From DATMQA01 sp035566895 (GTDB lineage Bacteria; Verrucomicrobiota; Verrucomicrobiia; Limisphaerales; UBA8199), in the NCBI GenBank assembly GCA_035566895.1, contig DATMQA010000146.1, positions 4,000-67,999 on the forward strand: a stretch of DNA of 64,000 bases, read 5' to 3'. Positions 49,708 through 59,500 of the stretch are shown piece after piece; the stretch's first letter is position 1; every line of letters starts with the position of its first letter. The notes below the pieces were generated by a model. The model saw only the letters and a list, made by a program, of their open reading frames with translations. It did not search any database and had not been told where the DNA came from. A program made the translations under genes and the position numbers.

Positions 49708-49768
49708 TCAAAACACCAAACACCAACCTCCTCCTCCTTAAGATAAAATCGGGTGGGAGAATCGGCAG

Positions 49769-50917
49769 TCATTCGGTCAGCAGGAAGCTCAAATCTACTG
49801 CGGCGGTGGCGAGTTTGCCCGTGGCGGAGCGCAATGTGATGGATTGGTGGTCCCGGGCTGAGTCGATGGAAGTGACGCGATCGAACCCGGCTGGAATCTT
49901 AGCGATGCCCATTAGATAGGGAACGACCAAAGGCGTTGTGGGATCCAGATTGAGACAGGTGGGAAACCCCTTTTCGGCGATCGCGTTTTTGCGCGCTGAT
50001 TCCGCGAGGCCGAGATGAAAGTAAGAGGTGACTTCTTCGAGGCCCATGACGTTGACGTGGCGCCCGTTCCAGGGCGGATAATAGCGTCCGCCGTTGGAAA
50101 TCCAAAAAACCGTCTCGCGCAGGATACGCGGATTTTTGAGAGCAAACCAAACGAACCGTTGTTTGGGAAAGGCGACGGCGGTCCAAGCGAACGGGAGCTT
50201 GGGATCGCTGACGAGCATGACCAGGTCCTCAAAGCCGCGGCGGGATGGGTAGCGGGTGAGGTCGGCAGTGGCTCCGTCCAGCGTAGGAACGGATTCAAGG
50301 GAGAGGATTTCGGCGCCAGGTTTGAGGCACGAGTAGCCACGTTTTTCGGGTAGCTCGAATGTGCCAGGGAAGACCTGGGCGTAGATAAACGGGCTCGTCG
50401 AGAGCACGCCGCTACCCGGCTCGTCGGGGAACTTAAGCATCGCGTGATGGCCGAGGTTCATCGGGCCGCGCATCCCGGACAGCGTGTGCCGCGAGTAAAG
50501 CACGTTTTGGCCGTGTCGGAGGAAGAGCCTTTTATCAACGCGGCCCGGCCGAATCCTTGTCTTAAGGCTGAGGTGGAGGCAGGTTTGGCTGTCGCGGGTT
50601 TGTTGGGATTCAAAATGCCAGCGGGCGTTGGCGGTTTCGCCGTGGACAGGATGTTTTTCCCGGCCAAAGGGCGTGGTGTTGCCGCCGAAGGGCAAACAGA
50701 AAAAGTCTCCTCGCAGGGCCTGGATGATGGGTTGGAGCGGTGGATGGAAACGTTCCTCAGTCCAAGGCGCGACCGAGTAAGGCCGAAGTTTTTGTCCGCG
50801 GCGGTCAAAAGTGACGGGTCCCATATGGCCGCCCATTTGGGAGACGAAGGCTTCGATTTGGGGGGAAGCCAGCCGCCAGGAAGGCTGGCCGAGAATGGTT
50901 CTGAGGGGGTTTGGCAT
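49769..50917 (-). CDS. Uncharacterised protein, possibly aldose-1-epimerase (mutarotase) superfamily
   Basis: 382 residues from the ATG at 50917 (MPNPLRTILGQPSWRLASPQ). The sequence is rich in beta-strands and Trp. FCLPFGGNTTPFGREKHPVH followed by GETANARWHF resembles the FGG...HGE pattern of mutarotase-like proteins, and a later HTLSGMRGPMNLGHHAMLKF carries conserved-looking His residues. No signal peptide. It is the last gene of the dehydrogenase-lyase-dehydratase operon, which fits a sugar or sugar-acid anomer-handling role, but the family call is tentative. Confidence 0.6.
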   Translation of the reverse strand: MPNPLRTILGQPSWRLASPQIEAFVSQMGGHMGPVTFDRRGQKLRPYSVAPWTEERFHPPLQPIIQALRGDFFCLPFGGNTTPFGREKHPVHGETANARWHFESQQTRDSQTCLHLSLKTRIRPGRVDKRLFLRHGQNVLYSRHTLSGMRGPMNLGHHAMLKFPDEPGSGVLSTSPFIYAQVFPGTFELPEKRGYSCLKPGAEILSLESVPTLDGATADLTRYPSRRGFEDLVMLVSDPKLPFAWTAVAFPKQRFVWFALKNPRILRETVFWISNGGRYYPPWNGRHVNVMGLEEVTSYFHLGLAESARKNAIAEKGFPTCLNLDPTTPLVVPYLMGIAKIPAGFDRVTSIDSARDHQSITLRSATGKLATAAVDLSFLLTE

Positions 50918-50958
50918 AGGATTGATAGGACGATTAAGACCGATGTGACGAGTATTTT

Positions 50959-52512
50959 TCAGAAGGTGGGGCCGAGTGGCCACGGGGCGAATTCTTCGTC
51001 GCCGATGCCGGCCAGTTCGCTTTTGGTTTTCTCTCCGCTGGCCACCGCGATGATCTTTTCGAAGATGCGGCCGCCGACCTGGGCGACGGTTTCGGTGCCA
51101 TCGAGGATTGTGCCAGCGTTGATGTCCATGTCTTCCTGCATCCAATTATAAAGTGTGCTGTTGGTGGCAACTTTGATGCAAGGGGCGGGTTTGCAGCCGT
51201 AGACGCTGCCACGGCCGGTGGTGAAGACGGCGATGTTACAACCGCCCGCGACCAGGCCCGTCATGCTGACGGGGTCGTAACCGGGAGTGTCCATGAAGCA
51301 AAAGCCCGGGGTAACAATGGGTTCGGCATATTGATAGACAGCCGCAAGAGGCGATTGTCCGCCTTTGGCAACGGCGCCGAGACTCTTCTCATAAATGTTC
51401 GTAAGGCCACCTTCCTTGTTGCCATAGGAAGGGTTGTTGTCGATCGAGCAATTATGCTGGCGGGCGTGGTCCTCCCACCAGCGGATGAGCGCGACAAGTT
51501 TCTCGCCGACTTCGCGCGAGACGGCGCGCCGGGTCAGGAGATGTTCGGCCCCATAAATTTCGGGGGTCTCGGCCAGCACAGAAGTGCCGCCGAAGCGAAC
51601 CAATTCATCGGACGCGACCCCGAGAGCGGGGTTGGCGGTGATGCCGCTGTTGGCATCTGAGCCGCCGCAGTTTTCCGCGAGAACGAGTTTGCTGAGCGGT
51701 AGCGCGGTGCGGCAAAGCGCGTTGGCGCCGGGAAGCAGCCGAGTGACGGCGGCGACACCGGCTTCGACGGTCTTGCGGACTCCGCCGGCAGTTTGGATGT
51801 TGAGAAACTCGGGCGCGGACTCGCCGGGCCGGCATAGATCGAGGTGGTGGACTTTGCGGATGGCCTCGACCTGATTGACTTCGCAGCCCAGGCCAATCAT
51901 CACGTAACCGGAGACATTCGGATGGCGGGCGATGCCGGCCAGGGCTCGTTGGAGGATCTCCTGAGGCTTGCCGGGGTCCATGGCACAACCGGCTTTATGG
52001 GTGAACGCAATAACGCCATCGATGTTGGGGAAATCACGGTGGAAGTCCCCGGTGCGAAAGCGGTCGCGGACGTAATGTGAAACAGAGGCGGAGCAGTTGA
52101 CGCTCGAAATGACGGCGAGGTAATTGCGGGTGCCGGCGCGTCCGCCGGGGCGAGCGTAGCCCTGGAAGGTGCGCATTTTGTCGGGCGAATAGTACTCGAC
52201 CGGTTTGGCGTCGGCACAGAACTGGTAGTCGCGCCCAAACTCCTTCATGGCCAGGTTGTGCAGGTGGACGTGGTGACCGGGCAGGATGCGGCCACGGGCG
52301 AAGCCGATGGTTTGGCCATATTTGGTCACTGGCTCACCCTGAGCGATTTCGCGCAGCGCAACCTTATGGCCCGCGCTGATGTTTTCCGCGATGGGGAGGT
52401 GGAGCGAGCCGTTGAGCAGGTCATCGCCGGCTTTCACCGGACGTTTAAGGACGGCGACGCTGTCAGTGGGGCGCAAAAGCACGGCCGTATCATGGAAGGT
52501 GCGCGAAGCCAT
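50959..52512 (-). CDS. UxaA/GarD-family altronate (or galactarate) dehydratase
   Basis: 517 residues: an N-terminal SAF-like domain (about 1-95: DSVAVLKRPVKAGDDLLNGS ... ILPGHHVHLHNLAM) fused to the UxaA hydrolase domain (about 115-510). Family landmarks are GGRAGTRNYLAVISSVNCSA, HKAGCAMDPG, GYVMIGLGCEVNQ, LAENCGGSDANSGITANPAL and GFCFMDTPGYDPVSMTGLVA. Such iron-dependent enzymes dehydrate altronate to 2-keto-3-deoxygluconate or galactarate to its keto-deoxy acid. It lies 71 bases after the DHDPS-type lyase gene, in the same operon. Altronate versus galactarate cannot be decided here. Confidence 0.92.
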   Translation of the reverse strand: MASRTFHDTAVLLRPTDSVAVLKRPVKAGDDLLNGSLHLPIAENISAGHKVALREIAQGEPVTKYGQTIGFARGRILPGHHVHLHNLAMKEFGRDYQFCADAKPVEYYSPDKMRTFQGYARPGGRAGTRNYLAVISSVNCSASVSHYVRDRFRTGDFHRDFPNIDGVIAFTHKAGCAMDPGKPQEILQRALAGIARHPNVSGYVMIGLGCEVNQVEAIRKVHHLDLCRPGESAPEFLNIQTAGGVRKTVEAGVAAVTRLLPGANALCRTALPLSKLVLAENCGGSDANSGITANPALGVASDELVRFGGTSVLAETPEIYGAEHLLTRRAVSREVGEKLVALIRWWEDHARQHNCSIDNNPSYGNKEGGLTNIYEKSLGAVAKGGQSPLAAVYQYAEPIVTPGFCFMDTPGYDPVSMTGLVAGGCNIAVFTTGRGSVYGCKPAPCIKVATNSTLYNWMQEDMDINAGTILDGTETVAQVGGRIFEKIIAVASGEKTKSELAGIGDEEFAPWPLGPTF

Positions 52513-52583
52513 CGTGAGACGGAGAGTAAGGCGGGACCGCCGGAGGAGTCAAATGGAGTCTGGCACTCCATCACTTCCGCCCT

Positions 52584-53669
52584 TTATTCCAGGTACCCTC
52601 TGGTGGGCATCAATTCGTAGCGCGCGAGCATCTCACCGGTCGTGCTGATTAACTCGCTTTGCAACCGGCTTCCGGAATGGAGGCGAGGGGGCGGAATAAA
52701 GGCGGCTTTAGGTCCATGGGCGAAGAAGTGGTCGATGGCCTTATTCGCATTCGCGAAAGCGTTACCACTGGACACTTGAGCGACCAGGCGCGAGACCTCC
52801 TTGACCACGCCGGTCAGGCGCGCGGACATTTTTCGGGCTGCGTCCCAACGGGCGGCGGAGATGTCCTCGATCATTTGGCGAAGCTCGGCGGCGAAACAGT
52901 TGGCTGAACCCAGCAGGAATCCCTCGTAGGGCCCGCCGGCGAGCTTGGGCCAGCGCACATAATCCCCTTCGCCGCCGCGCGTCGTGAACACGCCTTCAAG
53001 ATCCTTGCCGGAAAGGATGACCTGGTCGGCGCCGCTGCTGTCTTTAAAAAAGATGAAGTTGTCGAACCGGCTGGCGAGGTTGGATGCGAGTTCGCCGCTG
53101 AACTCATTTTGAGTCATCTGGGGGAGCTGGTAAAGGGCGATGGGCAGGCCCGTTTGGAGGACGTCGGCCAAAGCCCGGCCCATGACTTCCTGAGAGACGT
53201 CCTTGCCCCGTGGCGCACAAATGGTAAAGCCGCAGACGGGCGTTGGGAGGCTGGCCGACGGAGAAGGAGCCAGGGGCGAGGGGCGAGGGGCGACAGGCGG
53301 CTCGTCGGCGCGTGACTTGAGCCAAGCGGCAATTTGATGCACGGCCTTGAAGGTCTCCTCGGCGTCCGTCTCAAGCGCGCCGATGAGCACATGACCCCCG
53401 GACGTCTTGATCTCGGGCAAGGTGACCTCAAGCAATTGTAGAACCTCCTCCGAGGTGAGTTCCCAGCCATCGCCGGTCGAGCCCGGAATGAGGAAGCCTC
53501 GAACGTGTTTGGAAAGGTGGCGCAGGTGCGCGACGATTCGATGCCGGTCGAGCGCCCCGCTGTTGTCGTAATGCGTCAGGGGCGGGCACCACAAACGGGG
53601 AACGCCCTTGGGAAAGAGGCGTTCCAGTAGTCTGGCCCGCCGCTCGGCGATAGAAGGTTGAGCGCTCAT
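52584..53669 (-). CDS. Dihydrodipicolinate synthase-family lyase (probable keto-deoxy sugar-acid aldolase/dehydratase)
   Basis: 361 residues from the ATG at 53669 (MSAQPSIAERRARLLERLFP). A (beta/alpha)8 barrel with the Schiff-base Lys in NFIFFKDSSGADQVI and the family Tyr in IALYQLPQ; the substrate-binding GSTGDGWELTSEEV replaces the usual GTTGE. About 22 residues at 120-142 (PRPSPLAPSPSAS) form a Pro/Ser insertion absent from the family, encoded by a GGGGCGA tandem microrepeat. Flanked by altronate-dehydratase-family and alcohol dehydrogenase genes, it most likely cleaves or dehydrates a keto-deoxy acid, not a lysine-pathway substrate. Confidence 0.9.
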   Translation of the reverse strand: MSAQPSIAERRARLLERLFPKGVPRLWCPPLTHYDNSGALDRHRIVAHLRHLSKHVRGFLIPGSTGDGWELTSEEVLQLLEVTLPEIKTSGGHVLIGALETDAEETFKAVHQIAAWLKSRADEPPVAPRPSPLAPSPSASLPTPVCGFTICAPRGKDVSQEVMGRALADVLQTGLPIALYQLPQMTQNEFSGELASNLASRFDNFIFFKDSSGADQVILSGKDLEGVFTTRGGEGDYVRWPKLAGGPYEGFLLGSANCFAAELRQMIEDISAARWDAARKMSARLTGVVKEVSRLVAQVSSGNAFANANKAIDHFFAHGPKAAFIPPPRLHSGSRLQSELISTTGEMLARYELMPTRGYLE

Positions 53670-53737
53670 GCTGGGAGGTGTTGTAACTGGAAAGGCGGTA
53701 AATGGCCACAAAAGAAGGAACCAGGCACTTGGAGCCG

Positions 53738-53807
53738 GTTGCAGGTTGAAAGTTGCAGGTTGCAGGTTGGCGACGGCAGGGCTGGCGGCTTGCACCCTGC
53801 AACTTCC
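53738..53807. repeat. GTTGCAGG microrepeat between the lyase and dehydrogenase genes
   Basis: Units of GTTGCAGG occur at 53738-53745, 53752-53759 and, abutting, 53760-53766, followed by an inverted CCCTGCAACTTCC near 53796-53808, which can fold into a hairpin. The 178-base gap between the two operon genes contains nothing else recognisable. Confidence 0.75.
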
Positions 53808-53847
53808 AACAAACGGGATAGGAGCGCCCGTGCGGGGCTTCAGCTCC

Positions 53848-54903
53848 TTATGTCTGGAGCTGGACCTTCAGCACATTGTCCTTGGCCAGGGCGAGGGTCA
53901 TGGCCTTGCAGATATCGCGCATCGGCAGGACCTGGCTGATGAGAGTCTGGAGGTTGACCCGACCCGAGGCGGCCAGCCGGATGGCTTCTTCGAAAACGTC
54001 GCCGTAGCGGAAACTGCCAAGGAACTGGAGCTCATGCACCATCACCTGGTTGGCAGGCAAGGGGATGTCCTCCGTGCCGAGGGTCCCGATTTGAACAATA
54101 GCGCCACCGGGCCGGATGAGATCAAAAGCCTGGCGGAGGGCGGCGGGAGCGCCGGAAGCCTCAAAAATCACGTCAAAACCGCCCGGGGAGATTTCAACAA
54201 CCTGCCGGGGCAAAGTTGCAGCGAGAGGGTCCAGGACAACATCGATCCCGAGGTTCAGGGCTTTCTGACGCCGCGCGGGGACGATGTCGCTCAGGCTGAC
54301 GGGAGTTGCGCCGAACGCTCGAGCAGTCAGCGCGACCAGCAAGCCGATGGGCCCGCCGCCAATGACCAGGGCGCTCTTGCCGGCAATCGCGCCGGGACGT
54401 TTGACGGCGTGCAAGGCGACGGCGAACGGCTCCATCATCGCACCCAGGGCGTCGTCAAGTTGCGGCGGCACAAGGTGGCATTGATCGGCGCGGACGGCGA
54501 CGAATTCCGCGAAGGCGCCATTGGTGGGTGGCCGGGTGCTGGCGCTGCCAAGAAAGGTGGTGCGGGGACAGAGATTGCTTCGACCACTGTTGCAATAGTG
54601 GCAGGAACGGCATGGCCGCGCCGGATTGACGACCACCCGCGCGCCAAGCGGCGGGACGTTGACGTCTTCGGTGCGAGCGACGATTTCGCCGATGAGTTCA
54701 TGCCCAAGAATGAACGGCCGCGTGGGCACAAAGGCCGCACAGTAGCCATGCGCGAAGTAGTGCAGGTCCGAACCGCAGATACCCGCCCGCCGCACGCGGA
54801 TGAGAACTTGTCCGGGAGCCAGCTCCGGGACAGCGCAGGTCTCGACGCGCAAATCCTTCGCGCCGTAGAGAACAGCACCAAGCATGGTTTTAGGCGCGCT
54901 CAT
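53848..54903 (-). CDS. Zinc-dependent medium-chain alcohol dehydrogenase (sorbitol / L-idonate 5-dehydrogenase-like)
   Basis: 351 residues. Catalytic zinc ligands are in RRAGICGSDLHYF (Cys) and ILGHELIGEIV (His-Glu). The structural zinc site has four cysteines in PCRSCHYCNSGRSNLCP. The NAD(P) site is GKSALVIGGGPIGLLVAL. The closest characterised styles are sorbitol dehydrogenase and L-idonate 5-dehydrogenase (GSDLHYFAHG, FRYGDVFEEAIRLAASG). It likely oxidises a polyol or sugar acid at the head of the operon. A second ATG at 54885 is possible. Confidence 0.93.
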   Translation of the reverse strand: MSAPKTMLGAVLYGAKDLRVETCAVPELAPGQVLIRVRRAGICGSDLHYFAHGYCAAFVPTRPFILGHELIGEIVARTEDVNVPPLGARVVVNPARPCRSCHYCNSGRSNLCPRTTFLGSASTRPPTNGAFAEFVAVRADQCHLVPPQLDDALGAMMEPFAVALHAVKRPGAIAGKSALVIGGGPIGLLVALTARAFGATPVSLSDIVPARRQKALNLGIDVVLDPLAATLPRQVVEISPGGFDVIFEASGAPAALRQAFDLIRPGGAIVQIGTLGTEDIPLPANQVMVHELQFLGSFRYGDVFEEAIRLAASGRVNLQTLISQVLPMRDICKAMTLALAKDNVLKVQLQT

Positions 54904-54917
54904 TGTCGGCCGAATGA

Positions 54918-55673
54918 CTACTCACTGTTCACCTCTATTGCGGCCATTCCCGAGGTTTGGAGCGTAACCATTTTTTTCGTTTCGTCGCAGGTCCATTGGC
55001 AATCGTCACGGCCATTAACCAGGACTTTGGCAGGTTTGGCACGGCTGTAGATCTTACTGGTTGCTTCCAGGAGCGGAGACTCAAGCGTGCATTTGAGCAG
55101 TGAGGCTGAGACCAGCTCAGCGCTCAAGACAAAGCCATCGGTTGAGCTGAGATAGACGGGACCCAACCCGGAGGAGGGGTTGCTGTCCATTTCGAGTTCG
55201 ATCCTGGCGCCGCCAGCGAGTCGTTTGGCCGAAATCATGTACGAAGGATACACATTGCCATCCACTTTGATCGAGCGAATGTAAATGTTGCCCCCATGGT
55301 TCTTCTTCGCTTCAACCGAAATCTGGTGCTTGCCGTTGTGAATGACTGCTTTTGTGACCGCCGGGGATGAGATGCTAAATTGTCCGGGCGCGGCGGGAAC
55401 CGGATAAAGGCCGAGCATGGAAGCCAGCAGCCAGCCGGAATTGCTGGTGTAATGGTCTTGCCAGCCGTTGTGCGGGATTTTGGGGCGCACGCCTTCGTAC
55501 ATTACGCCTTGCTGAAACATCGGGATCCAGGAGGTGCGGATAATGCGCTGGGCTTCGCCCGCCGCGACGGCGTAATAGAGCAGGTAGGGATAGACAAAGC
55601 GACATAAGCAATGTTTAGACTGCACGGAGATAGAACGGGGCCCAAGGAGGAAATAGTGTAACATTTTACACAC
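54918..55673 (-). pseudogene. GH92-like alpha-mannosidase C-terminal fragment
   Basis: The frame encodes only about 250 residues, but its central part matches the C-terminal region of GH92-type glycosidases in pattern: TSNSGWLLASMLGLYPVPAA (cf. GQMSAWYVLSALGFYPV), QFSISSPAVTKAVIHNGKHQ and NIYIRSIKVDGNVYPSYMIS. The first ~40 residues (MCKMLHYFLLGPRSISVQSK) look like out-of-frame sequence. A functional GH92 enzyme needs about 700 residues, including acidic catalytic residues missing here, so this is most likely a truncated relic. It lies 14 bases upstream of the dehydrogenase gene, on the same strand. Confidence 0.6.
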
Positions 55674-55803
55674 GGTTTATACGTTTCGCTGGTTTGAGAA
55701 GCGAGATGCGGCTGTTTGACGAACTGGCCAAGTGAGGTGATGTTCAGGTGATTTGAAAAGAACGCCGCGCGCTAAACTGAGCACAAAGGAGTTGGGAAAC
55801 AAC

Positions 55804-56487
55804 ATGAAGAGGATAGGTCTCATATCGTTGGTTTTTGTGGCGAACATTTGGTGCGGAGCGCGCGGCGCCAACAACGAAAACTTCGCGGCCATCGGCCAGC
55901 CCAGCATCTTCTGGCACAACAATGAGTGGGAAACCTACCACGATGGGGTGTGGGCCCCTTACGGCCAATCAGTCACCAACGCCATGTTTGCTCCGGGTGG
56001 AGGTGTGGCGGGCGAAAGCATCAGTGGTCAATCCGCTGAGGTAAGCGGCCGTCGCCGAGGCCATATCGGGGGGGGGCGAAGAAGCCCTCGCGAGCATAAC
56101 GTTGAGGTCGATCCGGGAACGACTGGAGCCGGAATCGGCCAACCTAACACCGGAATCGGCCAGCCGAATCTCGGAATTGGCCAGCCCAATCTGGGGATAG
56201 GCACGCCCAACATTGGAATTGGCGAACCGAATTTGGGGATCGGCCGGCCGAATACCGGCATTGGGCGGACGCCGACGGGCTTGGGAATGCCAACGGGTAG
56301 AATTGGCCAGCCGCCGACCGGGATCGGCAGGCCCAACACCGGCATCGGGCAAACGCCGGTCGGGGTCGGGCAGACACCAGCCGGGATCGGCAAACCAAAT
56401 ACCGGGATTGGCCAGACGCCGGTGGGGATAGGCAAACCGAATATTGGATCACCCGGCCCGCAGCATAACGGAATCAACGTTCAGTAA
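55804..56487 (+). CDS. Exported protein with heptapeptide repeats (NxGIGxP type)
   Basis: 227 residues from the ATG at 55804; a GGAG lies about 14 bases upstream. A signal peptide (MKRIGLISLVFVANIWCGAR, cleavage near GANN) is followed by a short W/H-rich segment (FWHNNEWETYHDGVWAPYGQ). From about residue 100 there are some 15 degenerate repeats of 6-8 residues with consensus [NT]xGIGxP. The DNA repeats are correspondingly similar but diverged, so selection seems to act on the protein. No family recognised; such Gly/Pro/Asn repeats suggest an extended surface or matrix protein. Confidence 0.8.
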   Translation: MKRIGLISLVFVANIWCGARGANNENFAAIGQPSIFWHNNEWETYHDGVWAPYGQSVTNAMFAPGGGVAGESISGQSAEVSGRRRGHIGGGRRSPREHNVEVDPGTTGAGIGQPNTGIGQPNLGIGQPNLGIGTPNIGIGEPNLGIGRPNTGIGRTPTGLGMPTGRIGQPPTGIGRPNTGIGQTPVGVGQTPAGIGKPNTGIGQTPVGIGKPNIGSPGPQHNGINVQ

Positions 56488-56553
56488 CGCGCGGCGCACG
56501 TTGCTCCGCCGCCACTTCGCTCCGCCTCGTTACCGCGGCGGCTACGCACGCTT

Positions 56554-59500
56554 TTAGTGGTAGAAAAAGCCCTGGCGACTCACTTGATAGAATTTTTGTA
56601 AAGTAGCTGGGCTGGTGTCAAAGAGTTGGAACGAGCCATCGGGGCCGGCCGTAGCTGTGCTCACGGGAGACCACTGGGTTCCAGAGGAGCCGAGCCGGGA
56701 GGTCATTTGCAGTTGATAGATTGCACCGGCCATGCCCTGGCCGTCGATTTCGAAGCTGCCATCCGTACGCTTGAGAATGCCGGCCAGAACGGGCTGGGCG
56801 CTTTCACCCGTAATGGCGATTTGGTTAATACCGCAACCGGAGACTCCAAATTCGGTGAACCACGGGACCAGACTACCGGGACCGGCAGCGGAAACTTGGA
56901 GTTCAGTACCTGTAGCCACGCCGGTGCCAACCTGGGGCGTGAAAACAAAGGGGGAATCGAACCGCAGATCGAATCCAGGCATCGGCTTGATGCGCAGGCC
57001 GCAGCCAGTCAGGTTGCCCTGATTCATCAACCGGCCAAGGAGGCCATTAGGCTCGTTGAAGGTGTTGACCAATCTGCCGGCCGCATCGTAGACGTAAACC
57101 ACTGTGTTGGAGGAATTGATGGGGCTGAAATCATCCTGGACCAGCAGGCCATTGCCCGGGCCGAGTTGGCTGAGGCCGACGATACCGACGGGGGCATTTT
57201 CCATACCGTTGAACTTGCCGTAGGCGAACATTTCCCAGCAAGTCCCAGCGTTACTCAACATGGTTGGGGCGAGCGTCATGTCGTACAGCCCAGCCATGCC
57301 AAGATTGACGGTGACACCATCCTGGCCGTTGGCCCCGATGTTGTCCAGGAACAGCACACCGCTGCGCGAGTCGAAAGTGGCTTGGCCGAGGGCTTGATGG
57401 CGCATGCCGAAGTTGCCAACCTCCGTGCTTTGGATGGCGAAGGACCCGGGCGGTTTGGCGGCCGCGCCTCGGAGGTCGAGGCCAGACAAGTCTGCGTTGA
57501 CTGGCAGGACGGCGATATCGGGGCGGAAGCAGGCGACGCGTTCGATGTAACAGTTAGTACCGAGGCAGTTGCAACCGAAAATGCAGAAGCGGTAGCATAT
57601 ATGATCGGCCGTTTGACCATAAGTGTACGAGGTCTTGCCATAGTTGGTGCAAGGCGGCGGGAAGAGGATATTAATGGGGATCAAGGCGTTATTGACAAAG
57701 CGGTTGGAATAGACCAGGTGATCATCATCAGGATCGTGGACCTCGAGGATGACATGGTCAGCTCCCAGCGAAGAGAAGTCGGCACCGATCATGGGATTGA
57801 TGCCGCCGAGATAAGTGCCTGAACCCATTGGATGATTCGGGTCCTGGGCATACGGAGCGAAGGCGGTGGTGAAGTAGTCGGTGGGACAATTCGCCGTCGC
57901 GGGGAAGGGCAGAAAATTCAGGAACACCGATTGGGCGGCGCCGAGGTTGAAGTGAGCACCGTCGGAGCTGTCGGAAAAGAGGTTCGAGAGCACCAGATAT
58001 TGGTTCGTGGTGAAAATGTTGCTGTTCACGAGGATGCACCTGGCAATGGCAGAATCGGCCAAACCGTCATAAATGAACGGCTGCAGCACCGTGACGATGA
58101 ACGAGCAAGTTGGGTGCTCGCCACAGCCGTCACTGCCGGTCACGTGCACGGTCGATGTGCCAATCGGGAAGAGACTGCCGCTGGGGGGGACGCCCGCGGC
58201 GCTAAAGCAACAGAGTGGACAGTCCGGAAAGATCGTTATGGGCGGGATGGTATAGTTTACGATGGCGCCGCTGGGGCTCGTCGCATAGACGGTAATGTCC
58301 GAGGGACAGGTGACGCCGTAGGGTGCGTAGGATGGCCATGGGAACAATGCGACTGAGGACGGGCTGTCCACTGGATTCCAGGTCTGGCCGTTGTTCAGGC
58401 TCAACTCGGTGAACACATCGAAGAAACTGCTGATGCGGTAGCCGCCGGTTGGGCCCGTATCCTGGATACTGCTAGTGCGGCCCAGCGAGACTTTGCTCGG
58501 GCTCTCCCGAACCATAAGTCCGGGCGGCAGGTTGCCCCCGGAGATGTTCAGTTGAAGCAACTCGGTGTTGTAGTAGGCTGGGCCCAAACTGCCGCCCGGG
58601 CTGGTATTGCTGACCGTCACCAAACCGCTTGCCGGGGCGGAGTTGGACATGAACGTCCTTCCATTATCCAGGGAAACCATCAGGTTCGCCGTGGCCTCGA
58701 ATGTCTGTAGCTGGCTCTGGCCCGGCGGCGGCAGCGGCTGCGAGGGGAGCATGTTCTGTAACGCGAGATTGCTCAGCACAACACCAGAAGTGCCGATCGT
58801 GTAATGAATCGGTCCCGGCGCACTATATTGACCGTTGGTCGGCGGCATATTGGGAACGTTGAACTTGTTGAGGATGGCGGCCCGCTGCAGTTCAACGTGC
58901 GCCGGCCCGTTCGTGGGCGGCTGCCAGGTGTTGCCGCCATCCAGGCTCAACTCGGTGAAGATATCGAAGAAACTGTCGATTCGGAAGCTGCCGTCGGAGG
59001 TTTGCTGGACAGCGGTCTCGCCGTAGGAGGGCAACGTGGGGCTCTGACGGATCATGATCGGCTTCTGCAGGCCTGTCACAATGATATCCAGTTGCGTCAT
59101 TTGGGTGTCCCAAATCGTCGGCGGGCCCGGGTTGACATCTTGGAGCGTGAGGCTGACCGTAGCCGGCGCGTTGACCGCTGTGAAAGTTGCTCCTCCATCG
59201 ATTGAGATCAGGAAATTGGCCGTCGAACCGAACTGTTCGCCCAGCTTGGGGGTGCCGATGGGAACCGCTGCGAGATCCAAAGATTGGCTGAAGAGGTCGG
59301 TGCGCACGTTTTTGATCACGACGCCCCCCGCAAAGCCGACCTGAGATTGTGTCGGCGGCAGAAAGACGCCGGTCGGGGGCGGCACCAGGGCGGAGGGCTC
59401 CGGCACTGGGGGAACTAGCGTTGGGTCAGCCCGCATATCCATGTGGCCAGCCTGGCGGGAAGGGGACCAGGTATTGCCGCCATCCAAGCTGAGCTCGGTG

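Noticed and set aside
53668..55050. 460-codon plus-strand frame
   Set aside because: Antisense shadow of the alcohol dehydrogenase gene, whose zinc and nucleotide sites are intact.
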